Shown here one piece after another: positions 41,243 through 48,419 of a stretch of DNA of 64,000 nt. The stretch's first letter is position 1; each line of letters opens with the position of its first letter. The notes below the pieces were generated by a model. That model had not been told where the DNA came from and made no database searches. It saw only the letters and a program-made list of their open reading frames with translations. The translations under genes were made by a program, and so were the position numbers. The DNA lies in NCBI RefSeq assembly GCF_024199845.1, contig NZ_JANADO010000001.1, positions 8,482,001-8,546,000 on the forward strand, in the 5' to 3' direction. This stretch comes from Bradyrhizobium sp. CCGB12. GTDB lineage: Bacteria > Pseudomonadota > Alphaproteobacteria > Rhizobiales > Xanthobacteraceae.

Positions 41243-42467
41243 AGTCCTGCTCTGCTCCCTGGTGACGATCCTGCCCGACTACCTGTTCCGTCGCTACGTG
41301 CAGGGCAGGCGGCTCGGCAAGGAGATCACCTTCTACTCGGTCTGGTACGAGCTGCGCTGGGGCATCACCGCCTGCCTGATGCTGACGGTGTCGCTCATCA
41401 CGATGATCTTCTACTTCCACCCGTCGACGTCGAGCGCGACACTCTATTTCCGCACGGTGCCGATCCTGCCCGAAGGCTCGGGGCGGGTGGCTGAGGTCAA
41501 TGTCGGCTTCACCCAGGCCGTCAAAAAGGGGGATGTGCTGTTCTCGCTCGACAGCTCGCGGCAGCAGGCAGCTTTTGAAACTGCGAAGCGCAAGATCTTG
41601 GAGGTTGACGCTGCAATGACGGCGGCGCAATCCGACGTGGTGAAGGCCGAAGCCCAGATCCAGGAGGCGAAGGCCAATCATCAGCAGGCCCTCGACGAAC
41701 TCGAGGTCAAGAGCGAACTCCAGCGCCGCAATCCCGGCATCGTGCCGCAGCGCGACATCGACAAGCTCAAGGTGCTGGTCGATCAGCGTCAGGCCGGTGT
41801 CGACGCCGCGACCGCGGCAAAGCAATCCACAAGCTTGCAGGTCACGACGCTTTTGCCTGCGCAGAAGTCGAGCGCCGAGGCGGCTCTGGCGCAGGCGCAA
41901 GTCGACCTTGACAAGACTGTGGTTCGCGCCGGCGTGGACGGACGGGTCGAGCAGTTCCTGGTTCGCTCCGGCGACGTCGTCAACCAGCTGATGCGCCCGG
42001 CCGGCATCCTGATTCCGGAAGAGGCCGGCCGAAAGCTTCTTCAGGCCGGCTTCGGCCAGATCGAGGCGCAGGTGATGAAGACCGGCATGGTGGCGGAGGC
42101 GACCTGCATGTCGAAGCCGTGGGTGATCATCCCGATGGTGATCACGACCGTGCAGGACTACATCGCGGCCGGGCAATTCCGGTCCGGTGAGCAATTGCTG
42201 GAAGTCCAGAACACCGTGAAGCCCGGCACGATCCTGGTGTTTTTGGAGCCGCTTTACAAAGGCGGCCTCAACGGAGTGACACCCGGCAGCAGCTGCATCG
42301 TCAATGCCTACACCAGCAATCACGAGGAAATCTCGGCCAAGGACACTCCGACCAGCCGGAAGATCGCGCTGCACGTCGTGGACGGCGTTGGCCTGGTCCA
42401 CGCGCTGCTGCTGCGCATTCAGGCGCTGTTGCTGCCGATCCAGACACTGGTGCTGAGCGGCCACTGA
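41235..42467 (+). CDS. HlyD/YiaV-like membrane fusion protein
   Basis: This 410-residue protein has one or two N-terminal membrane helices (about residues 2-20 and 40-60), a biotinyl-lipoyl-like beta segment (LPEGSGRVAEVNVGFTQAVK), a long alpha-helical hairpin (about residues 110-210) and the returning half-motif KTVVRAGVDGRVEQFLVRSG. This is the layout of periplasmic adaptor proteins. No export pump or outer-membrane channel gene is adjacent, so its partner is the DUF3302 protein or something encoded elsewhere. Confidence 0.87.
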   Translation: MLEVLLCSLVTILPDYLFRRYVQGRRLGKEITFYSVWYELRWGITACLMLTVSLITMIFYFHPSTSSATLYFRTVPILPEGSGRVAEVNVGFTQAVKKGDVLFSLDSSRQQAAFETAKRKILEVDAAMTAAQSDVVKAEAQIQEAKANHQQALDELEVKSELQRRNPGIVPQRDIDKLKVLVDQRQAGVDAATAAKQSTSLQVTTLLPAQKSSAEAALAQAQVDLDKTVVRAGVDGRVEQFLVRSGDVVNQLMRPAGILIPEEAGRKLLQAGFGQIEAQVMKTGMVAEATCMSKPWVIIPMVITTVQDYIAAGQFRSGEQLLEVQNTVKPGTILVFLEPLYKGGLNGVTPGSSCIVNAYTSNHEEISAKDTPTSRKIALHVVDGVGLVHALLLRIQALLLPIQTLVLSGH

Positions 42468-42574
42468 ACGGCCCAGGAAGGATAGCCGAGGCGTGGTGTT
42501 ACGGGCTGTCCGCGCACGGCAAATCCCGCTAGAATTGCCCAGAAAGCAGCCGTCGGAAGCTGCGAGGGTGCAGC

Positions 42575-44467
42575 ATGAGCCGGGGCACGTCCATCGACAG
42601 GGTCAGGCCGTGGGCTGCGACTGCGCTATTCTGTTTCGGCCTGCTTGTCGCCTTGTGCCTGTCGGCCGGGCGAGCCGGTGCAGTCGAGCGGAGCCCGCGC
42701 GGCGAACTCAAGCGGGTGCTGGTGTTGCATTCCTTCGGCCGTGATTTTCGACCGTGGAGCGAGTATGCGCGCGACATCAAAGCCGAGCTCGAGCGCCAAT
42801 CGCCCTGGCCACTCGATATTCAGGAGCACGCCCTGCTGACGGCGCGCTTCAACAATCCCGGTCCCGAGGCGCCATTCGTCGATTATCTCCAATCGCTGTA
42901 CCAAGGCGCGATGCCTGACGTCGTGTTGACCATAGGTGCGCCTGCTGCCCGGTTTGCGCAGAGATACCGAGCAAGACTATTCCCCAATACACCGTTGATA
43001 CTCTCCGCGGTCGAGCACCGGTTGATTAATCGCGCTGATCTCAGCGACAACGACGTCGTGGTGTCGATCCGCAATGATTTCTTGGCCGCATTCGACAACA
43101 TCCTGCAGGTCTTGCCGGACACAAAAACGGTCATGGTCGTGATCGGTGCCTCGCCGCTGGAGAAATTTTGGATGGAGGAGGTAAAGCGGGAGCTGAAGCC
43201 TCTGGCCGAGCGGATAGAGCTCGTCTGGTATTCGGATCTGTCATTCGAGGAGATCCTGAAACGCGCGTCAAAGCTCCCGCCACACACCGCGCTGTTCTGG
43301 GGTCTGATGTCTGTCGACGCGGCTGGGGTCGTCCACGAGAGCGACATCGCCCTGCGCAGCCTGCGCGCAGTCGCGAATGCCCCGATCTTTTCCTACCAGG
43401 AGCCATTCTTCGGCGACGGCACGGTCGGGGGACCAATGCATACGATTGCTGCAACGAGTTCGAGGACCGTCAGCGCCACGATTGGCATTCTCGGCGGTGC
43501 AAAACCGGCGGGCATCAGCTTTGAGCCGCTCGAATTCGCCACGCCGAAATACGATTGGCGAGAGTTGCAGCGCTGGGACATCAGCGAGAGTCGCCTGCCT
43601 CCCGGCAGCGAGATCGTGTTTCGCGAGCCGAACATCTGGGTGCGCTATCGCTGGCAGATGTTGATGATCACGGCGGTATTCCTGGTGCAGGCGGGTCTCA
43701 TCAGCGGGTTGCTGCACGAGCGTCGCCGCCGCCGAGTCGCCGAAGTGGAATCGCGCCAGCGGCTTACTGAGCTCGCCCACGTCAATCGCTATTCAACTGT
43801 CGGCGAGCTCACGACCTCGATCGCCCACGAACTGAACCAGCCGCTCGGCTCTATCCTGACGAATGCCGAGACGGCGGAACTCATGCTGAGGGGCAATTCG
43901 CCGGACATTGACGAAATTCGCCAGATTCTCGCCGACATCAGGCGCGATGACCAACGGGCGAGCGAGGTGATCCGCAGGTTGCGCAGCGTTCTGAAAAAGA
44001 CGCCGTTTGAGGTCAAGGATATCGAGCTCAACGATACCGTCCGCGAAGCGATCGGTCTTGTGAAAGCCGTCGCCGACGGACGCCGCATCACGTTGAGCTA
44101 TATGCCTGTCCTGGCTGATCTGCACGTCAAGGGCGATCCGGTCCAGCTTCAGCAGGTCATTCTCAACCTGATCATCAACGCGATGGATGCGATCTCCGAT
44201 GCGGACACCGGAAAGCGAGAGGTCAGCGTCTCGACCCTGCGTGCCGGCAATCACGCTGAAATCAGGATTGCCGATACCGGGCCGGGAATGGCCGCCTCCG
44301 ATCTCGCAAACGTCTTCGATCCGTTCTTCACGACCAAACCGCAAGGCATGGGCATGGGGCTCGCGATCGCCAGAACCATCATCGAGGCCCATCACGGCGC
44401 GATTGACGCGGCGAACCAGCTCGCCGGCGGCGCGCTGTTCACGATCCGGCTTCCGAGAGCTCGGTAA
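42575..44467 (+). CDS. Sensor histidine kinase with ABC substrate-binding-like sensor domain
   Basis: This 630-residue kinase has a signal-anchor N-terminus, a periplasmic domain of the ABC substrate-binding type (VLVLHSFGRDFRPWSEYARD; residues about 40-340), a membrane helix (about 360-380) and the kinase core. The phospho-acceptor H418 is in SIAHELNQPLGSI, and the ATP site has NLIINAMDAI, DTGPGM and GMGMGLAI. No response regulator is next to it; the receivers at 27357 and 28094 are the nearest. It lies behind the YiaW/YiaV pair and may share their FixK-driven transcript (107-bp gap). Confidence 0.9.
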   Translation: MSRGTSIDRVRPWAATALFCFGLLVALCLSAGRAGAVERSPRGELKRVLVLHSFGRDFRPWSEYARDIKAELERQSPWPLDIQEHALLTARFNNPGPEAPFVDYLQSLYQGAMPDVVLTIGAPAARFAQRYRARLFPNTPLILSAVEHRLINRADLSDNDVVVSIRNDFLAAFDNILQVLPDTKTVMVVIGASPLEKFWMEEVKRELKPLAERIELVWYSDLSFEEILKRASKLPPHTALFWGLMSVDAAGVVHESDIALRSLRAVANAPIFSYQEPFFGDGTVGGPMHTIAATSSRTVSATIGILGGAKPAGISFEPLEFATPKYDWRELQRWDISESRLPPGSEIVFREPNIWVRYRWQMLMITAVFLVQAGLISGLLHERRRRRVAEVESRQRLTELAHVNRYSTVGELTTSIAHELNQPLGSILTNAETAELMLRGNSPDIDEIRQILADIRRDDQRASEVIRRLRSVLKKTPFEVKDIELNDTVREAIGLVKAVADGRRITLSYMPVLADLHVKGDPVQLQQVILNLIINAMDAISDADTGKREVSVSTLRAGNHAEIRIADTGPGMAASDLANVFDPFFTTKPQGMGMGLAIARTIIEAHHGAIDAANQLAGGALFTIRLPRAR

Positions 44468-44578
44468 GAGGCGGTCCCGGGACCTTGACCTCTGGGCCGG
44501 CAGGGGCAAGCCGTCTCGGCCTCATCGGGGAATGATAGTTCACCCTCGCGCTGCAGCAGCCACGATGACCTCGTTTCG

Positions 44579-44592
44579 TTGATCTCGATCAA
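44579..44592 (+). promoter_or_regulatory. FixK/Fnr box upstream of the DUF3300 operon
   Basis: TTGATCTCGATCAA is a perfect dyad with its centre 63 bp before the ATG at 44649. Confidence 0.82.
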
Positions 44593-44648
44593 CAAACGCC
44601 TGCGCCCCGGCTCGATCTTCCCGCACTGGAAGTCCGAGGGAGGATGTG

Positions 44649-46358
44649 ATGTTTCGCTGCGGCAAGACCCTGATGGCGCTTGCGCTCTTGATGGCGACTT
44701 CGGTCGCTGCAACGGCGCAGACCCCAACGACACCTGCGGCCCCCAGTCCGCAGGCCCAGCCCGCGAGCCCGCCTGCGCCGACTGCCGAGCTCTTGAAGCC
44801 CGAGCAGCTCGAGGCCCTCGTCGCGCCGATCGCGCTTTATCCCGACGAGCTCCTGGCCAATGTGCTGGCGGCCTCAACCTATCCGCTGGAGGTGGTGCAG
44901 GCCGACCGTTGGCTGAAGGAGCGCAAGAGTCTCAAAGGTGACGCGCTGAAGACGGAGGTGGACAAGCAGGGCTGGGACGACAGCGTCAAGGCGCTCGCCA
45001 GCACCGCTTCCGTCCTGACCATGATGAACGACCAACTCGACTGGACCCAGAAGCTCGGCGACGCCTTTCTTGCCCAGCAACCCGATGTGATGGATGCGAT
45101 CCAGCGCCTGCGCACCAAGGCCTACGACAACAAGAAGCTGGTCACCACCAAGCAGCAGAAGATCAGTGTCCAGTCTCAGGAGGGCAAGCAGGTCGTCGTG
45201 ATCCAGCAGGCCGACCCCGCGGAGATGTACGTGCCTTATTACGATCCGGCGACGGTCTATGGCAGCTGGCCCTATGCGGAGTATCCGCCCTATTATTGGG
45301 GTTACCCGTCCTATATCGGCGCCGGCGTGATCGCGGCCGGCCTCGCCTTCGGCACGGCCTGGGCGATCGGGCGTTGGGGCAATTACTGGGGCGGCGGCTG
45401 CAACTGGGGGAACCGCAACGTCTACGTCAACCATCGCACCACAAACATCGGCAACGGCTGGCAGCACAATCCGGCGCATCGCCAAGGCGTGCGCTACAAC
45501 AACACCAATGTTCAGCAGCGTTTCGGCAACAACAACATCAGGGCCGGCGCGTCGGACCGGATGGATTTTCGCGGTCGTGATGGAAACCAGGTCTTGAGAC
45601 CCAATCAAGGTGCGGGAGATCGCGCGGGCGACCGTGCCGGTGATCGCGGCGGTCCGGGTGACCGTGCGGGAGATCGTGCTGGCGATCGCGCGGGTGACCG
45701 TGCCGGCAACCGAGGCGATCGGCCTGGTGGTGGCGATAGGGCCGGTGCGTCAGATCGTGCCAAGGGCGGTGGTGATCGTGCCAAGGGTGGTGGCGATCGT
45801 GCCAAGGTCGGCGGCGATCGCGCCAAGGCTGCGAACCGCGCCGGCGGCGGTGCGGCCAACCGTGGCGGTGGCGGCAATCGCGGCGGCGCGATGAATGTGT
45901 CGTCCGGCCGGTCCGCGGCCGCGGCGTCGGCGCGTGGACGGTCCAGCATGGCGAGCATGCCGCGCGGCGGCGGCGGACCGAGCATGGCCGGCCGTGGCGG
46001 CGGGGGCGGCATGGCGATGCGCGGCGGCGGCGGTGGTGGTGGCTTCCGCGGTGGAGGCGGCGGAGGCGGCCGCGGAGGTGGTGGCGGCCGGCGCTCCGAC
46101 ATCGCGTTGAAGCATGATGTCGTCCTGCTCGGCCATCTAGGTAACGGCCTCGGCTACTATCGCTTCAGCTACATCGGCAGCGACAAGGCCTATGTCGGCG
46201 TCATGGCGCAGGAGGTCGAGCAGGTGATGCCTGCCGCCGTGACCCGGGGCAGCGACGGTTATCTGCGTGTCTACTACGAAAAGCTCGGGCTGAAATTCCG
46301 CACCTACGGCGACTGGCGCGCCAGCGGCGCAAAGATTCCTGCGGAGGTGACGCCATGA
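44649..46358 (+). CDS. DUF3300 exported protein with DRAG repeats and S74-like C-terminus
   Basis: This 569-residue exported protein has a signal peptide (residues 1-23), a Pro/Ala linker and a DUF3300 domain (LVAPIALYPDELLANVLAAS to about residue 190). A membrane-like segment (IGAGVIAAGLAFGTAWAIG) and an Asn/Trp-rich part follow. Residues about 320-480 are low-complexity, with DRAG units and then glycine-rich runs. The last 85 residues start at S483 (SDIALKHDV) and include VGVMAQEVEQVMPAAV and GYLRVYYEKL, like the intramolecular chaperone (peptidase S74) of phage tail spikes. A GGGAGGA site precedes it, and DUF2950 follows with an ATGA overlap. Confidence 0.85.
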   Translation: MFRCGKTLMALALLMATSVAATAQTPTTPAAPSPQAQPASPPAPTAELLKPEQLEALVAPIALYPDELLANVLAASTYPLEVVQADRWLKERKSLKGDALKTEVDKQGWDDSVKALASTASVLTMMNDQLDWTQKLGDAFLAQQPDVMDAIQRLRTKAYDNKKLVTTKQQKISVQSQEGKQVVVIQQADPAEMYVPYYDPATVYGSWPYAEYPPYYWGYPSYIGAGVIAAGLAFGTAWAIGRWGNYWGGGCNWGNRNVYVNHRTTNIGNGWQHNPAHRQGVRYNNTNVQQRFGNNNIRAGASDRMDFRGRDGNQVLRPNQGAGDRAGDRAGDRGGPGDRAGDRAGDRAGDRAGNRGDRPGGGDRAGASDRAKGGGDRAKGGGDRAKVGGDRAKAANRAGGGAANRGGGGNRGGAMNVSSGRSAAAASARGRSSMASMPRGGGGPSMAGRGGGGGMAMRGGGGGGGFRGGGGGGGRGGGGGRRSDIALKHDVVLLGHLGNGLGYYRFSYIGSDKAYVGVMAQEVEQVMPAAVTRGSDGYLRVYYEKLGLKFRTYGDWRASGAKIPAEVTP

Positions 46359-47272
46359 CCGGCCAGAAATCGTTCCGACGCGCGGTGTTGCCGGGCATCA
46401 TGGCGCTGGCACTGCTGGGCACTGCGTCGCAGGCGCGGCAATCCTACAAGACGCCGGAAGATGCGGCCGCCGCGCTCGCGGCCGCCGTCAAGAGCGGACC
46501 AAGTGACATTCTGAAAGTGCTTGGGCGGGCTGCCGACGACATCGTCTCCTCAGGCGACGAGGTCGCCGACAACGACATCCGCCAGCGCTTCACGTCGATG
46601 TATGACGCCAAGCACGGCATCAAGGCGGAAGGCAACAAGACCGCGACCCTGATGCTGGGACCAGATGACTTCCCGTTCCCGATTCCGCTGGTCAACAACA
46701 GAAACGGCTGGGAGTTCGACACCGATGAGGGCCGCATCGAGGTGCTCCGCCGCCGCATCGGCCGCAACGAGCTGGACGCGATCCAGACCGCGCTCGCTTT
46801 TGTCGACGCGCAAAACGAATATGCCGACAAGGACCGCGGCGAGGGCGCCGGTGTCTACGCGCAGCGCATCGTCTCCTCGCCCGGCAAGAAGGACGGCCTG
46901 TTCTGGCGCGACGACAGCGACCCGAGCCCGCTCGGCGCGCTGGCCGCAGAGGCCTCGAAAGAGGGCTATCGCGCGGGCGATGTCGGACCTGCGCCCTATC
47001 ACGGCTACTATTTCCGCATCCTCAAAGGGCAAGGCCGCGATGCGCCCGGCGGCGCGCTCAACTACGTCGTCAACGGCAAGATGATCGGCGGCTTCGCCTT
47101 GATCGCCTGGCCCGCGGAGTACGGTAATTCGGGCGTGATGACCTTTCTGGTCAACCATGCCGGCACCGTCTACCAGAAGGATCTCGGCAAGCGCACGGCA
47201 TTCATCGCCGAGCGGACCAGGCTGTTCGATCCCGACGAGACCTGGAAGAAGGTCGATGCAGCAAAGCCCTGA
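46355..47272 (+). CDS. DUF2950 exported protein
   Basis: This 305-residue exported protein has a signal peptide (residues 1-27) and the DUF2950 domain, with KTPEDAAAALAAAVKSG, a central INxx-free NGWEFDTDEGRIEVLRRRIG and the C-terminal GGFALIAWPAEYGNSGVMTF. DUF2950 and DUF3300 genes are commonly paired, and here the start codon overlaps the DUF3300 stop by four bases. The biochemical role of the pair is unknown; an envelope or extracellular matrix task is likely. Confidence 0.88.
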   Translation: MTGQKSFRRAVLPGIMALALLGTASQARQSYKTPEDAAAALAAAVKSGPSDILKVLGRAADDIVSSGDEVADNDIRQRFTSMYDAKHGIKAEGNKTATLMLGPDDFPFPIPLVNNRNGWEFDTDEGRIEVLRRRIGRNELDAIQTALAFVDAQNEYADKDRGEGAGVYAQRIVSSPGKKDGLFWRDDSDPSPLGALAAEASKEGYRAGDVGPAPYHGYYFRILKGQGRDAPGGALNYVVNGKMIGGFALIAWPAEYGNSGVMTFLVNHAGTVYQKDLGKRTAFIAERTRLFDPDETWKKVDAAKP

Positions 47273-47720
47273 ACGGCACGCGCGCCGGCGCGCATTTCGT
47301 CCGATAGCGCTCCTCCTGCTGGCGCTCGGGCTGACCATGCCGGCGACGCCGTCCTTCGCGCAAGCAGCCGGTCACGTCACGGCCAAGATCGTCAAGGCGG
47401 GCCTTCTGGTCGGCGGCGGCGGCGGCCGCGGGGTGCTCACGTATCGCGGCAAGGCCTATCCGTTCAAGATCAGCGGTCTGAGTTTTGGCATCACGGTCGG
47501 CGCGACGGTTGGCCGGCTCGATGGCCGTGCCTCAGGTATCCGCGAGGTCGGCGACTTCGCGGGCACCTACAGCTCGGTCGGCGGCGGTTTTGCTCTGGTC
47601 GGGGGCATCAACGGCGTCCACCTCCGCAACGAAAAGGGGGTGACGATCGTGCTACAAGGCCCGAAGGCCGGCCTCGAGCTTGCCGCCAATATCAGTCAAA
47701 TCACGATCACCTTGAGATGA
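47256..47720 (+). CDS. Second exported DUF1134/EipA-like protein
   Basis: This 154-residue protein has a basic N-terminus and signal peptide (to about residue 36, ending FAQA) and the same glycine-rich domain as the gene at 38879: GGRGVLTYRGKAYPF, ISGLSFGITVG and IREVGDFAGTYSSVG. The two are clear paralogues in different FixK-controlled operons. The ATG at 47256 lies 17 bp inside the end of the DUF2950 gene, so it is coupled to it. It probably acts at the outer membrane or in the periplasm. Confidence 0.75.
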   Translation: MQQSPERHARRRAFRPIALLLLALGLTMPATPSFAQAAGHVTAKIVKAGLLVGGGGGRGVLTYRGKAYPFKISGLSFGITVGATVGRLDGRASGIREVGDFAGTYSSVGGGFALVGGINGVHLRNEKGVTIVLQGPKAGLELAANISQITITLR

Positions 47721-47723
47721 GGC

Positions 47724-48260
47724 TCAAGTGGGGCTCGCGGATGCAAGATCCAGAGCCAGGCGCACCGTTCTCGGGTCATCACCTCTCGCAAGCTTGAAAT
47801 CGGACTTCGCGAATACTTTGCGCATCGATGCATTGTCGGCCAGAACCTCGGCTGTAAGCTCCCGCATCCCGTGCTCGCGCGCGATGGCGATAAGGTGTCT
47901 CAGCAAAAGGGTGCCGATCCCGCGCCCTTGCCAGGCATCCACCACGACGAAGGCCAGCTCGGCCCGACCAGGATCCGTGACTATATATCGGCCGCCACCC
48001 ACGATGGCGGGACGCCCTTGTTCCTCGACCAGAGCGGCCAGCGCCACGTGATTGCTGAAATCCACATCCAGGAAGAAGGCCCGCTCCTTCTCGGAGAAGT
48101 GCCGCTTCATGACGAAGAACCGGCTCTGGAGCGATTGCGGCCCGGTGCGTTCGATAGCCGCGAGCATATCCGCCTCGTCGTCCGGCCGCAGCGCACGGAT
48201 CTCGACGGGAGTGTCGTCTCTCAGTACGGCCGGCGCGCTGTAAGTTGCAATCTGTGACAT
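47724..48260 (-). CDS. GNAT-family N-acetyltransferase
   Basis: This 178-residue acetyltransferase has the GNAT fold: VEIRALRPDDEADMLAAIER at the start, then the acetyl-CoA loop AWQGRGIGTLLLRHLIAIAR and AEVLADNASMRKVFAKSDFK at the end. The target is unknown; relatives acetylate lysine of metabolic enzymes such as acetyl-CoA synthetase. The frame opens with a GTG at 48350, but that lies 2 bp from the FixK/Fnr box, so the ATG at 48260 is more plausible. It is divergent from the acetate-kinase operon. Confidence 0.84.
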   Translation of the reverse strand: MSQIATYSAPAVLRDDTPVEIRALRPDDEADMLAAIERTGPQSLQSRFFVMKRHFSEKERAFFLDVDFSNHVALAALVEEQGRPAIVGGGRYIVTDPGRAELAFVVVDAWQGRGIGTLLLRHLIAIAREHGMRELTAEVLADNASMRKVFAKSDFKLARGDDPRTVRLALDLASASPT

Positions 48261-48351
48261 GCCGATGTCGTCCAGCGAAATCGGCTCGTCAAGCGAGCCG
48301 CGTCTCGGGAGCTTGATACGGGATGAGAGCCTTTCCTGCGGGTCGATCACC

Positions 48352-48365
48352 TTGACCTAGATCAA
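48352..48365. promoter_or_regulatory. FixK/Fnr box between GNAT and DUF3141 genes
   Basis: TTGACCTAGATCAA keeps both conserved half-sites. Its centre is 61 bp from the DUF3141 start (48420) and 98 bp from the GNAT start (48260). Confidence 0.75.
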
Positions 48366-48419
48366 CGCTCGTCCTTGCCCGGCGCCGTCAATTGTCGAAC
48401 GCGATGGAGAGGTCGAAAC

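Noticed and set aside
41235..42467. The HlyD-like gene as part of a complete tripartite efflux pump.
   Set aside because: No RND, MFS or ABC pump and no outer-membrane channel gene is near; the neighbour is a DUF3302 protein.
45610..45850. The repeated units in the DUF3300 gene as a CRISPR-like array.
   Set aside because: The units are in frame, contiguous and without spacers, and encode DRAG repeats.
48261..48350. GTG at 48350 as the start of the GNAT acetyltransferase.
   Set aside because: It is 2 bp from the FixK/Fnr box, leaving no room for a promoter, and the added 30 residues do not look like the GNAT fold.
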